A stretch of 64,000 nucleotides of DNA from Clostridiales bacterium (GTDB lineage: Bacteria > Bacillota > Clostridia > Oscillospirales > Acutalibacteraceae). Below the pieces are notes generated by a model. The model searched no databases and was not told the DNA's origin. It saw only the letters and a list, made by a program, of their open reading frames with translations. The stretch is from assembly GCA_012839345.1 (NCBI GenBank), contig DUNN01000020.1, positions 1 through 64,000 on the forward strand, given 5' to 3'. This document shows positions 26,207 to 35,635 of the stretch, in pieces (position 1 is the stretch's first letter; the number at the start of each line of letters is the position of its first letter). Position numbers and translations under genes: made by a program.

Positions 26207-28021
26207 TTATGGCCGCCGTTTCTGATCTGGTTCTCCTTCCCGGTCATTCGAATTCAGACTGATATTGTCCGCAAGGCAGTAAGGAAGGCGAACCTCTACG
26301 CAGGTTCCGTTTTCGTCTCCCGTAATATTCAGCCCATACTGCTCCCCAAAACAGATTTGCAGCCGTTCCTCAATGTTTTTCAGTCCCAGGCCATGGCTGC
26401 CGGAGGATTCCTCTCCATTCATGACCCTCTCCAGATGCTCAGCGTCAAAATGCGTTCCATTGTCCCACACTGTAATGGAAAAGTCCTTCTCACGACCCTC
26501 AAACGCCACCTGAATGACGCAAACCCCGGCGTATTTTTCCAAATTATGGCGGATGCAGTTTTCTACAATGGGCTGGAGCGTCATTTTCGGAATTTTATAC
26601 TTCCCGAATTCCTGCGGCGATTCCAGGTACACCTCCAACCGTTCCTCAAACCGGATTTTCTGGATTGCCACATAATCCGAAACCAGTTTCATATCCTCTT
26701 TTACCGAAATCACGTCGGGCTTTTTAAGGGTGGCTCGCAACAGCTCACTCAGGGTAAGCGCCATGGTAGAGCTGTCATGGTCGCCGGACTCCACCGCCTT
26801 CCAGTGGATGGTTTCCAGCGTGTTGTACAGAAAATGGGGATTAATCTGCTGCTGGAGCATTTTATAGCGCATGTCGGAAATTGTTAGCTGCCTGCGGTAA
26901 ACCTCGTTAATCAGGTAATCGATTTTTTGAATCATCTTATTATAGCTGTGAACCAGCTCCATGCCCTCTTTGATTTTCAGAACACCCGATATTTCCGGCG
27001 AGATCTTTTCAAATTTTTCATCCTTTACACGACCCATGGACTCCGTTACCTGTGCCAATGGCCTGCAGATTCTTCTGGCCAGCATATATAACAGGAAAAG
27101 GACCCCTATCGCCAAAATTAGGAAAGAAATCAGGTAAGTTTCCCGCGATTTTTCCACCCCGGACAGCACACTGTCAAACCGCATCACATTAACAAACTGC
27201 CAGCCCTTGGTTGCACCGGTAGAAGAATTCTTAATGATGTAAAAATAATTCGTTCCGTTCAGGTTCACGGTTCCGCTGCCGGATTTCTTCCTGAAAAACT
27301 GTTCAATGCTCTGCAACGGAATACGGCTGTTCGGGGAAGACAACATGCTGCCGTTCACCGAACAAAACAGATTAGATTCGTATTTCTGCTGGGCGGAAGA
27401 AGTATAATTCAAAAGCTTCGGAGTGTTCAGCACCAGAATCAGCACGCCGCGTTCCTTAAACTTGTCGTTGGTGCTAATCGCGTTAATCTGGCGGGCGGAA
27501 ACGAGCATCGACGGGTTGGAGGGGTCGGTCATCCAGATATTGGAGCCCTGCGCTTGCACCGCCGCGGAACGGACAGACTCGATAAATTTCTTATTTAGTG
27601 CGGTGCCGGTCTGCACCCGAAAGGAAATCTGATAATTATTGCTGAAAATAAAATAACCGCAATCGATAAAAGGCTCGTCCAATATATCTGCAAAAAGCTG
27701 GTTATAAATAGATGTCAAAGCAGCGTAACCGTCCCCGCTGTTGGGATTGTTGGTATAAACCGACAGGTTGTTCTGAAAGGCCTGGTCGCTCAGAATTTCG
27801 TACGAAACTTTAGAAATTTGATCGAGATTATTTTCCACACGCTCCGTATACAGGGACAAAATATCGGAAGTTTCGGCCGCCATAAAATCCGTATAGCTTT
27901 TGGTCAAGCCCGTAAAAATCAAAATGGCCACCAGGCTCAGACTGATGGTCTGAATTAAAATTATAACAAAAATCCCCTTGGTCAGCGGCACATAAATTCC
28001 ATGTTTCCTCAGCCTGTTCAT
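26207..28021 (-). CDS. Sensor histidine kinase with extracellular sensor (YesM family)
   Basis: This 604-residue kinase has one TM helix near 15-38 and a large extracellular domain (about 40-295, Cache-like). A second TM (about 298-320) leads to a HAMP domain, a His_kinase domain with the phospho-acceptor in QINPHFLYNTLETIHW, and a HATPase ending in HGLGLKNIEERLQ. It should sense an outside oligosaccharide or binding protein and phosphorylate the downstream regulator. It is transcribed divergently from the ABC transporter operon. Confidence 0.92.
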   Translation of the reverse strand: MNRLRKHGIYVPLTKGIFVIILIQTISLSLVAILIFTGLTKSYTDFMAAETSDILSLYTERVENNLDQISKVSYEILSDQAFQNNLSVYTNNPNSGDGYAALTSIYNQLFADILDEPFIDCGYFIFSNNYQISFRVQTGTALNKKFIESVRSAAVQAQGSNIWMTDPSNPSMLVSARQINAISTNDKFKERGVLILVLNTPKLLNYTSSAQQKYESNLFCSVNGSMLSSPNSRIPLQSIEQFFRKKSGSGTVNLNGTNYFYIIKNSSTGATKGWQFVNVMRFDSVLSGVEKSRETYLISFLILAIGVLFLLYMLARRICRPLAQVTESMGRVKDEKFEKISPEISGVLKIKEGMELVHSYNKMIQKIDYLINEVYRRQLTISDMRYKMLQQQINPHFLYNTLETIHWKAVESGDHDSSTMALTLSELLRATLKKPDVISVKEDMKLVSDYVAIQKIRFEERLEVYLESPQEFGKYKIPKMTLQPIVENCIRHNLEKYAGVCVIQVAFEGREKDFSITVWDNGTHFDAEHLERVMNGEESSGSHGLGLKNIEERLQICFGEQYGLNITGDENGTCVEVRLPYCLADNISLNSNDREGEPDQKRRP

Positions 28022-28132
28022 TTTCGATTCCTCATGATGTAAAATAATTCGGTTGGTTTTTCCAAAGAATCCGCACTATGTTCCCTACCAGAACCATGTT
28101 AAAAATGCACAAAATCATCTTTATATGTAAGG

Positions 28133-28160
28133 ATTATACGCCACATTTATGAAAAATCAA
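28133..28160 (-). promoter_or_regulatory. Promoter of the YesM/YesN operon
   Basis: Minus-strand TTGATT (28155-28160), 16-base spacer, TATAAT (28133-28138). Confidence 0.5.
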
Positions 28161-28260
28161 GTCTTGGGCAAAAAAGCAGGCCGGTAGAAACAACCTTTAA
28201 AAATCGGAGCTTCTGTTATAAAAATCACTGATAATTAACATTATATGTCGGAAATTTCTA

Positions 28261-28266
28261 TATAAT
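28261..28266 (+). promoter_or_regulatory. -10 element of the ABC sugar operon
   Basis: A perfect TATAAT lies 59 bases before the start codon of the binding-protein gene. No good -35 is present at 17 bases (TTAACA is at 20), which fits a promoter needing an activator such as the YesN-type regulator encoded next door. Confidence 0.45.
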
Positions 28267-28324
28267 TAAGCCTTTCAATCGTGTATATTAAATACAAATT
28301 TAGAAATGAAAAGGAGTATGTTGT

Positions 28325-29656
28325 ATGAAAAGACTAGTCGCAGGAATTCTTGCAGCGACCATGCTCGCTTCCACAGCTGCGTGCTCTTCCGGTAACACCA
28401 ACACCGAAAGCACCGAGCCTGCCAGCAGCACCGCCGCAGCAACATCTGATGTAACGCTGCGTATCGCTTGGTGGGGTTCCCAAACACGCCACGATGCAAC
28501 CCTGAAGGTTCTGGATATGTACACGAAAAAAACCGGTGTAAAATTCCAGACGGAATACATGCCTTTTGACGGTTATTTTACAAAACTGAACACATTGGTT
28601 GCGTCCAACGATATGTATGACATTTTCCAACTAGGCGGAAACTTCCCGACCTACATCGATCAAATTGAACCTTTGGACAGCTACGTGGCGGACGGTACCA
28701 TTGATACCACTGACACGAACAAAGGCTATCTGGAATCCACCCAGTACAACGGCAAGCAGTACGGCATTTCCCTTGGCATCAACTCCTACGGCATTGCCTA
28801 CGACCCGGAAATGTTCCAGAAAGCCGGCCTGAAAGAGCCAAGCACCAACTGGACTTGGGAAGAGTTTGAAAAAGACTGCATGACCATTCACGAGAAACTG
28901 AACATCTACGGCAGCTCTAAGATAGAAGATTTCTTCGCAGGCGGCACCATGGCAGCTCCCCAGTTCAACCTGAAAGAAACCTTCTTCAAGGCGGACGGCA
29001 CCGGCCTGAATTACACTGACGATTCACCGATTGCCAGCTACCTTGCCATGAAGCAGCGCTTGGTAAAAGCGGGCGCTTACCCCGACCCGGGCGCAATTTC
29101 CGAAATCAAAGACATTGAGGGCGATTACCTTGCCACCGGCGACGCCGCCATGACCTGGGTCGCCAGCAACCAGTTTGTTGCCCTGAGCAAAGCAGCAGGC
29201 CGTCCCCTGAAGCTTGCGACCGTTCCGAGAATCAAAGCAGACGGTCCTTCCGGCATTTCCCTGCAGTCCTCTCAGATGTTTGCCATTTCTAAGAGCTGCA
29301 AAGAGAAAACGGAAGCAGCAAAATTCCTGAACTACTTTGTCAATGATATTCAGGCCAACGAAGTTCTGTTGGGCGAACGTGGAATCCCGATTATGTCCAA
29401 AGTACGTGACGATGTAAAATCCAAGATTTCCGATAATGACAAGCAGGTTTATAACTTTATCGACACCGTAGGCGAAATTGCTGACTCCCCGGTGATTCTG
29501 GACCCGAAAGCCCAGCCCGAAATCAAAGACCTTTATATGAGACTGGAAAATCAGGTTGTCAGCGGAAAGCTTTCCCCGGAAGACGCTGCGAAACAGCTGC
29601 GCAGTGGCGCTGAGGATATCTTCAAAAAGGGTGCTTCCGCATCTTCTTCAAACTAA
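28325..29656 (+). CDS. Extracellular sugar-binding lipoprotein of an ABC transporter
   Basis: This 443-residue family 1 solute-binding protein has a lipoprotein signal peptide (MKRLVAGILAATMLA, lipobox ending AAC at about residue 20) and a Ser/Thr-rich linker. The binding fold carries LRIAWWGSQTRHDATLKVLDMYTKKTG near its start. AAAGGAG precedes the ATG. It is the first gene of the operon, with two permeases and two glycosidases, so it should bind an oligosaccharide, plausibly a xylan or arabinoxylan fragment given the GH43. No ATPase gene is in the operon; a shared MsmX-type ATPase encoded elsewhere is likely. Confidence 0.92.
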   Translation: MKRLVAGILAATMLASTAACSSGNTNTESTEPASSTAAATSDVTLRIAWWGSQTRHDATLKVLDMYTKKTGVKFQTEYMPFDGYFTKLNTLVASNDMYDIFQLGGNFPTYIDQIEPLDSYVADGTIDTTDTNKGYLESTQYNGKQYGISLGINSYGIAYDPEMFQKAGLKEPSTNWTWEEFEKDCMTIHEKLNIYGSSKIEDFFAGGTMAAPQFNLKETFFKADGTGLNYTDDSPIASYLAMKQRLVKAGAYPDPGAISEIKDIEGDYLATGDAAMTWVASNQFVALSKAAGRPLKLATVPRIKADGPSGISLQSSQMFAISKSCKEKTEAAKFLNYFVNDIQANEVLLGERGIPIMSKVRDDVKSKISDNDKQVYNFIDTVGEIADSPVILDPKAQPEIKDLYMRLENQVVSGKLSPEDAAKQLRSGAEDIFKKGASASSSN

Positions 29657-29659
29657 TTT

Positions 29660-29689
29660 GAGGGAATCGGGGTTCCTCCCGATTCCCTC
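29660..29689 (+). other. Intercistronic stem-loop after binding-protein gene
   Basis: GAGGGAATCGG (29660-29670) and CCGATTCCCTC (29679-29689) form a perfect 11-base stem with an 8-base loop and no T-run. Such structures often stabilise the binding-protein part of a transporter message. A second pair of 11-base arms (29708-29718 and 29758-29768) lies between it and the next gene. Confidence 0.55.
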
Positions 29690-29797
29690 CCGTTTATCCC
29701 CGGAATACGCGGATGAAGCCCCGCACGGCAAGGCACAGTCTGAAACGTTTGCATTTTCTTCATCCGCGCTGCTTTAGTAAATTAAGGAGTGAAGCAC

Positions 29798-30721
29798 ATG
29801 GCAAAAAACACAGGCGGAAATTCGCTGAAGCTCAAAAAGTTTCTGAACCGTGACAACACAGTAGGGTATGTGTTTGCCCTTCCCTTTATCATAGGGTTTT
29901 TAGGATTCACAATTGTCCCAATGATTGTATCCCTCTATTTTTCCTTTACAAATTATAATATGATCTCCGCCCCGCAATGGGTTGGTTTAAAAAACTACGT
30001 CCGTATGTTTACGGAGGATAACCGGTTCGTAAACTCTGTGGGTGTCACACTGAAATATGTCTTTATTTCCGTGCCTCTGAAGCTGATTTTTGCCCTCATT
30101 GTGGCTTTTCTCCTGACCAGAAAAAGCAAAGCAGTCAGCGTTTACCGTTCCGTTTACTACATTCCTTCCCTCATCGGTGGAAGCGTGGCTGTTTCCCTCG
30201 TTTGGAAGCAGCTATTCTCTACCAAGGGCTTAATCAACAATATCCTGCACAGCCTTGGCATGGCGCGCATTTCCTGGTTTGGCGATGAACATGCAGCTGT
30301 TTGGCCGTTAATCCTGATGGCTATCTGGCAGTTCGGCTCCTCCATGATTATCTTCGCGGCGGGCCTGACACAGATTCCCGCTTCCTACTACGAAGCGGCA
30401 AGAATCGACGGTGCGGGAATCGTGAAGCAGTTCTTTTTCATAACACTGCCTTCACTATCCCCGGTTATCCTGTTCAACCTGGTGATGCAGATGATCACCG
30501 GATTCATGTCCTTTACCCAAACCTATGTTATTTCCAACGGCACAGGCGACCCGAACGACGCCACAAACTTCTTTGCACTCTATATTTACAATCAGGCGTT
30601 CAAATATTTTGATATGGGTTACGCCAGCGCTATGGCATGGATTCTGCTGATTTTGATTTCCTTGATTACCTTTATTATCTTTAAGACCTCGAGCACCTGG
30701 GTGTTCTATGAAAATGAATAA
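29798..30721 (+). CDS. ABC sugar transporter permease (MalF/LplB-like)
   Basis: This roughly 307-residue permease has six membrane helices. The cytoplasmic EAA loop is at YYEAARIDGAGIVKQFFFITLPSLSP (about residues 200-225). The ATG at 29798 is set by AAGGAG 9 bases upstream. It pairs with the next permease to form the channel for the sugar bound by the preceding lipoprotein. Confidence 0.92.
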   Translation: MAKNTGGNSLKLKKFLNRDNTVGYVFALPFIIGFLGFTIVPMIVSLYFSFTNYNMISAPQWVGLKNYVRMFTEDNRFVNSVGVTLKYVFISVPLKLIFALIVAFLLTRKSKAVSVYRSVYYIPSLIGGSVAVSLVWKQLFSTKGLINNILHSLGMARISWFGDEHAAVWPLILMAIWQFGSSMIIFAAGLTQIPASYYEAARIDGAGIVKQFFFITLPSLSPVILFNLVMQMITGFMSFTQTYVISNGTGDPNDATNFFALYIYNQAFKYFDMGYASAMAWILLILISLITFIIFKTSSTWVFYENE

Positions 30722-30738
30722 GGAAGGAGATGCATTTC

Positions 30739-31584
30739 ATGGCCAAATCAAAAAAAATTGTAACAAAAACGTTGTTTCACGTTCTGATCATTCTGTTCGG
30801 ATTAGTTATGATCTATCCGGTTCTGTGGATGATTTTCGGTTCGTTTAAAAACAATCGTGAAATTCTCAACAATTCCATGCAGCTTCTTCCGAACATCTGG
30901 CGGCCGGAAAACTATTCAACCGGCTGGAAGGGCTTTGGCGAGATTACCTTCAGCACATTTTTTGCAAATTCCTTTTTTGTAACCGCAATCGCCACACTGG
31001 CCTGCACCATTTCTTCCGCCCTGATTGCCTACGCGCTGGCGCGCGTTAAATTCAAGGGGCGCAAGTTCTGGTTTGTATGCATGATCAGCACCCTGATGCT
31101 TCCCTCCCAGGTTGTGATGATTCCCCAATACATCATCTTCCAGAAGCTGAACCTAGTAAACACCTATGTTCCGCTGATTCTTCCATTTTTCTTCGGCCAG
31201 GCGTTCTTTATTTACATGATGATGCAGTTTATCGCCGGCCTGCCAAAAGAGCTGGATGAGGCGGCCATTATTGACGGCTGCTCAAAATATACCATTTTTA
31301 CCCGTATTATCTTCCCACTGATCAGCCCCGCGCTCATAACGACCGTCATCATCCAGTTCTATTGGAAATGGGACGACTTCCTTGGGCCGCTGATTTACCT
31401 CAGCCGACCGGAAAAATATACGGCTTCCCTGGCAATCAAGATGTTTGCCGATGCCTCTTCCACAACGGACTATGGCGCCATGTTCGCTATGTCCACCCTT
31501 TCCCTGGTTCCGGTATTCCTGATTTTCCTCTTCTTTAACCGGTACCTCATGGAAGGCATCAGCACAACCGGAATGAAAGACTAA
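30739..31584 (+). CDS. ABC sugar transporter permease (MalG/AraQ-like)
   Basis: This second permease has about 281 residues and six helices. The EAA loop is ELDEAAIIDGCSKYTIFTRIIFPL, and the C-terminal segment ends FFNRYLMEGISTTGMKD, typical of CUT1 permeases. The ATG at 30739 has GGAG 9 bases upstream; the ATG at 30730 touches the ribosome site and is unlikely. Confidence 0.92.
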   Translation: MAKSKKIVTKTLFHVLIILFGLVMIYPVLWMIFGSFKNNREILNNSMQLLPNIWRPENYSTGWKGFGEITFSTFFANSFFVTAIATLACTISSALIAYALARVKFKGRKFWFVCMISTLMLPSQVVMIPQYIIFQKLNLVNTYVPLILPFFFGQAFFIYMMMQFIAGLPKELDEAAIIDGCSKYTIFTRIIFPLISPALITTVIIQFYWKWDDFLGPLIYLSRPEKYTASLAIKMFADASSTTDYGAMFAMSTLSLVPVFLIFLFFNRYLMEGISTTGMKD

Positions 31585-31628
31585 AAACTGAATTTGGAGA
31601 GCAATTCTGCGAAAGGATGGTCATACCC

Positions 31629-33698
31629 ATGAAAATTGACCGAAAAAAACTGGTTGCTCGCCATAACCCTGTGCTGAAAGCGGTGGAGTTATCTTCACCG
31701 CTTTCGGTGGGTAATGGTGAATTTGCGTTTACCGCGGACCCAACCGGCCTGCAGACTCTGTATGAGAAGTATTGCGAGGCAAAGGTGCCGCTGTGTACCA
31801 TGGCCCAATGGGGCTGGCACCGTACCCCTGCAGATGGAAAAAACAAATACTACCGGCCGGAAGACGTGACTATGACGGAATATGACTTTGAAGGCCGCAC
31901 CGTTACTTACGCGGTGGAGAAAAAGCCGGGGAACGAAGCGGTTTACGACTGGCTGCGTCAAAACCCCCACCGGCTGAATCTGGCACGCATCGGCTTTCAG
32001 CTCTATGAGCAAAATATTTTGCCTTCCGAATTGAGCGGGATTCATCAGGAGCTGAAGCTTTACGACGGATTTCTGGACAGCCGCTTTCTTTTGGCGGGGG
32101 AATCCTGCCGCGTGAAAACGGCCTGCGACCCAAAAGAGGACACGCTTGCGGTTTCGGCTGCCGGAATGCAGATTGCGAACGGAAGCCTGACCGTGGTGTT
32201 TGAGTTTCCCTATGGGGACCCCGGCATCTCCGCATCCAACTGGGACTACCCGGAACGCCACACTACCCGCGTAGTCGAACAGAATGTACACAGCATCGTG
32301 CTCCAGCGCACGCTGGACCGGACCGTTTATTATGTTAAAATCAACGCGCAGACCCCAGTTCGATTTTCCATGGAGGAGCCTCATCGTGTGCGCCTGACGG
32401 CGGAATCCGGATGCGATACACTGGAATTTACCGCACAGTTTTCTGCCGAGCTGCCTGCCGGTGAAACGGCGGCTTCCACGGTCTTTACCCGGTCTTCCGA
32501 GTGGTGGAATGCCTTCTGGGAACAAGGCGGCGCCGTGGACTTTTCCGGCAGCACCGACCCGCGCGCCAATGAATTGGAACGGCGGGTCGTGCTCTCCCAG
32601 TATCTTCTGGCCATCCACTGCAGCGGTTCCATGCCGCCGCAGGAAACCGGGCTTTTCTGCAACAGCTGGTATGGAAAATTCCATTTAGAAATGACCTTCT
32701 GGCACTGTGCAAATTTTGCCCTTTGGAACCGCACCGAGCTGCTGGAACGCTGTCTGCCCTGGTACCTCGAACACCTGGACGACGCCCGGCGCAACGCGGC
32801 GCGCAACGGCTACCCTGGCGCACGCTGGCCGAAAATGGTCGCTTACGATGCTATTGACAGCCCCTCCCCCATTGCAACGCTCCTCATCTGGCAGCAGCCG
32901 CACATTCTGTTCCTGCTGGAGCTTGTGTACCGCAGTAAAAAGAGTAAACAACTGTTGAAACAGTATTGGGACGTAGTGCGCGAAACCGCCGACTTTATGG
33001 CCGGATTTGCTGTACGGCACGAAAACGGCGCAGCAGGTGAACAATACGACCTAATGGCACCGGTCATCCCCGTACAGGAGGAATATGACCCCCACACCGT
33101 GAAAAACCCTGCATTTGAAACGGAATATTGGGGATATGGTCTGAACATCGCACTTCAGTGGGCAAAACGGCTTGGAAAGCCCGCCCCGGAAAACTGGGCA
33201 AAAGTTGCGAAAGCCATGGCGCCTGTCCCGCAGTACGGCGGTCTCTACCTTGCGCATGACAATTGCCCGGATACTTTTGAGCATTTTCACCGCGACCACC
33301 CGTCCATGCTGGGCGCCTTCGGCTTGCTGCCGGGCAAACGGCTGAACCAGGAAACCATGCTGCACACGTTGGATAAAGTAACTGCCTGTTGGGACTACAA
33401 CACCCTTTGGGGCTGGGATTTCGCCATGATGGCGATGACCGCCGTACGGCTGGGCGACCCCGAAAAAGCGGTGGAACTGCTGCTGTGCGACACGGCGAAA
33501 AATCAGTATGAAGTGAATGGACACAATTTCCAAATGCTGCGGGACGATCTGCCTGCCTATCTGCCCGGCAACGGTGGTCTGCTGCTAGCCATTGCCATGA
33601 TGACCGCCGGATACGACGGCTGCAAAAAGCAGCTGCCTGGTTTCCCCGAAGACGGCAAATGGGTGGTTCGCTACGAGTCCATTGCCCCGCTTCCATAA
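31629..33698 (+). CDS. (alpha/alpha)6-barrel glycosidase-like protein (GH65/GH95 type)
   Basis: This roughly 689-residue cytoplasmic protein has an N-terminal beta-sandwich (about 1-290) and an alpha-helical barrel (about 300-690). The segment LPWYLEHLDDARRNAARNGYPGARWPK and the preceding GKFHLEMTFWH resemble the catalytic barrel of GH65 phosphorylases and GH95 fucosidases. I cannot place it firmly in a named family, nor identify the general acid with confidence (candidates are the Glu of FHLEM and acidic residues near VIPVQEEYDPHT). It sits between the permeases and GH43 in the same operon, so it should act on the imported oligosaccharide. Confidence 0.6.
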   Translation: MKIDRKKLVARHNPVLKAVELSSPLSVGNGEFAFTADPTGLQTLYEKYCEAKVPLCTMAQWGWHRTPADGKNKYYRPEDVTMTEYDFEGRTVTYAVEKKPGNEAVYDWLRQNPHRLNLARIGFQLYEQNILPSELSGIHQELKLYDGFLDSRFLLAGESCRVKTACDPKEDTLAVSAAGMQIANGSLTVVFEFPYGDPGISASNWDYPERHTTRVVEQNVHSIVLQRTLDRTVYYVKINAQTPVRFSMEEPHRVRLTAESGCDTLEFTAQFSAELPAGETAASTVFTRSSEWWNAFWEQGGAVDFSGSTDPRANELERRVVLSQYLLAIHCSGSMPPQETGLFCNSWYGKFHLEMTFWHCANFALWNRTELLERCLPWYLEHLDDARRNAARNGYPGARWPKMVAYDAIDSPSPIATLLIWQQPHILFLLELVYRSKKSKQLLKQYWDVVRETADFMAGFAVRHENGAAGEQYDLMAPVIPVQEEYDPHTVKNPAFETEYWGYGLNIALQWAKRLGKPAPENWAKVAKAMAPVPQYGGLYLAHDNCPDTFEHFHRDHPSMLGAFGLLPGKRLNQETMLHTLDKVTACWDYNTLWGWDFAMMAMTAVRLGDPEKAVELLLCDTAKNQYEVNGHNFQMLRDDLPAYLPGNGGLLLAIAMMTAGYDGCKKQLPGFPEDGKWVVRYESIAPLP

Positions 33699-33712
33699 AG
33701 GGAGGAACTGAA

Positions 33713-35257
33713 ATGATACAAAATCCGATTTTAAGGGGCTTTTGCCCGGACCCCAGTATTATCCGTGTTAACAATGATTATTATATTGCCACTTCCACCT
33801 TCGAATGGTGGCCCGGCGTGCGGCTCTGGCATTCCAGGGATCTGAAGCATTGGGAACAGCTTCCATCCCCCCTGCGCCGCCAAAGCCAGCTGAACATGAT
33901 CGGCAACCCCGTGAACGGAGGTATCTGGGCGCCGTGCCTTTCCTACTGCGACGGCAGGTTTTACCTGGTTTATACCGATGTAAAAACGCAGAAGCGGCCA
34001 TATTACAATACACACAATTATTTGGTTTGGTCGGATAACATTACCGGCGAATGGTCCGACCCGGTATACTTGAACAGTACCGGGTTTGACCCCTCCCTGT
34101 TTCACGCAAAGAACGGAAAGAAATATATCATCAATATGCGCAACGGGTTTAAAGGGATTTTGCTGCAGGAATACGACCCGGAAAAACAAAAGCTGGTGGG
34201 ACCGGTCTTCAACATCTTCCCCGGCACCGATTTGGGGTATACGGAAGGCCCGCACCTGTATGAGCATAACGGATGGTATTACCTGATTACGGCGGAGGGC
34301 GGCACCAGCTACAACCACTGCGTCACCGTGGCCCGCTCAAAAAATCTTACCGGCCCCTACGAAGTAGACCCCGCCAACCCCATTCTAACCTCTATGGATA
34401 CTCCGGACGCCTACCTTCAGCGCGCGGGCCATGCCGATCTGGTAGAAACGCAGAACGGAGAATGGTACATGGTCCATCTGTGCGGGCGTCCGCTGCAGGA
34501 AATGCGAGCCTGCATTTTAGGGCGTGAAACTGCCATTCAGAAGATGGAATGGACCGAAGACGGCTGGATTCGCCCCGTGGACGGACGGGTTCCAGCACGG
34601 AGCGTGGCAGAGCCCGCCGGCATTCCGGATTACCCTCTTCCAACGGAACCGGAGCGCGATGATTTCAGCTCGGTGGAGCTGCCCGTTTGGTATAGCACGC
34701 TGCGCGCCTACCCGGAAGGATGCCTGTCCCTGACGGAACGCCCCGGCTGGCTGCGTCTGCGTGGGCAGGATTCCATCACATCGCTCCACCACGTCAGCCT
34801 TGTGGCCAGACGGCAGACTGCCTCCTCCTGCACCGTAGAAACCGGCATGGAGTTCCACGCCGATGTTCCTGAGCAGGTGGCAGGGCTTGCCTACATATAT
34901 AATAATGAAAATTTTTACATGCTTTTGCAGACGACAAATGAAGCCGGCAAACCGATGCTGACCTTCCTGAAAAGCGACCGGAACGTCATTACCGAAACCG
35001 ATTCTCCCATTGCGCTTGTAACCCCCGGGATGCTGCGTATTCGGTTGGAAGTCAATGGAAAGGACGCTCAATTCTTCTACGCCTGCGGAAAAGAGGACTG
35101 GAAGCCTGCGTTTGAGCCGTTTGACTGCTCCATTCTTTCGGATGAGCACTGCCCCGGCTTTACCGGCGCGCAGTTCGCCTTGTATTGCCACGACATGACC
35201 GGTTCCCGAAAAAACGCGGATTTCGACTATTTTTCCGTGCAGCAGCGGACGCATTGA
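33713..35257 (+). CDS. GH43 beta-xylosidase / alpha-L-arabinofuranosidase
   Basis: This inverting glycosidase has an N-terminal five-bladed propeller (about 1-320) and a C-terminal beta-sandwich (about 330-514), as in XynB-type GH43 enzymes. The catalytic base Asp is in GFCPDPSI, the pKa-modulating Asp in STGFDPSLF and the acid Glu in YTEGPHLYE. No signal peptide is present, so it cleaves imported oligosaccharides. The ATG at 33713 has AAAGGGAGGA 6 bases upstream. It is the last gene before a strong terminator. Confidence 0.9.
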   Translation: MIQNPILRGFCPDPSIIRVNNDYYIATSTFEWWPGVRLWHSRDLKHWEQLPSPLRRQSQLNMIGNPVNGGIWAPCLSYCDGRFYLVYTDVKTQKRPYYNTHNYLVWSDNITGEWSDPVYLNSTGFDPSLFHAKNGKKYIINMRNGFKGILLQEYDPEKQKLVGPVFNIFPGTDLGYTEGPHLYEHNGWYYLITAEGGTSYNHCVTVARSKNLTGPYEVDPANPILTSMDTPDAYLQRAGHADLVETQNGEWYMVHLCGRPLQEMRACILGRETAIQKMEWTEDGWIRPVDGRVPARSVAEPAGIPDYPLPTEPERDDFSSVELPVWYSTLRAYPEGCLSLTERPGWLRLRGQDSITSLHHVSLVARRQTASSCTVETGMEFHADVPEQVAGLAYIYNNENFYMLLQTTNEAGKPMLTFLKSDRNVITETDSPIALVTPGMLRIRLEVNGKDAQFFYACGKEDWKPAFEPFDCSILSDEHCPGFTGAQFALYCHDMTGSRKNADFDYFSVQQRTH

Positions 35258-35282
35258 TTTTATTTATATTCCTGAAAAAAGT

Positions 35283-35322
35283 AAAAGGCAACGGGAAGCA
35301 AATGGCTGCCCGCTGCCTTTTT
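35283..35322 (+). terminator. Terminator of the ABC/GH43 operon
   Basis: AAAAGGCA (35283-35290) and CGGG pair with CCCG and TGCCTTTT (from 35314), followed by more T. The remaining gap to 35635 holds only the next promoter. Confidence 0.8.
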
Positions 35323-35471
35323 TGTGTCCATCAAACGTCGGGGATGCACGACAATGAATTAATAATCTGAGTTGATTGTGTGGCATGGGGCAAACTTTTC
35401 AGAGGAGAAAACGGCAATCTGCAGCCTCGGTTAGATGATCGGAAAAAGCTGAAGTTTGCAATAAAGTGTCG

Positions 35472-35500
35472 TTGCATTCAGCAACATATAATGATATAAT
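35472..35500 (+). promoter_or_regulatory. Promoter of the C39-like peptidase gene
   Basis: TTGCAT (35472-35477), 17-base spacer, TATAAT (35495-35500), about 135 bases before the start codon. Confidence 0.6.
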
Positions 35501-35635
35501 CGAAATAACAAAAAGGAAATCAAGGGTTCCTTTTAAGCAAATCAAAGCAGGACAGATAAAAGTGTTGTAGAAGAGCTCTACAGTCAATACAGTAACGCCA
35601 TAATACACACAGTAAAATGGGAAGGAATTAAAAAA

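Noticed and set aside
29746-29760. CcpA cre-like sequence TGAAACGTTTGCA
   Set aside because: One base short of the cre consensus spacing and placed between genes rather than at a promoter.
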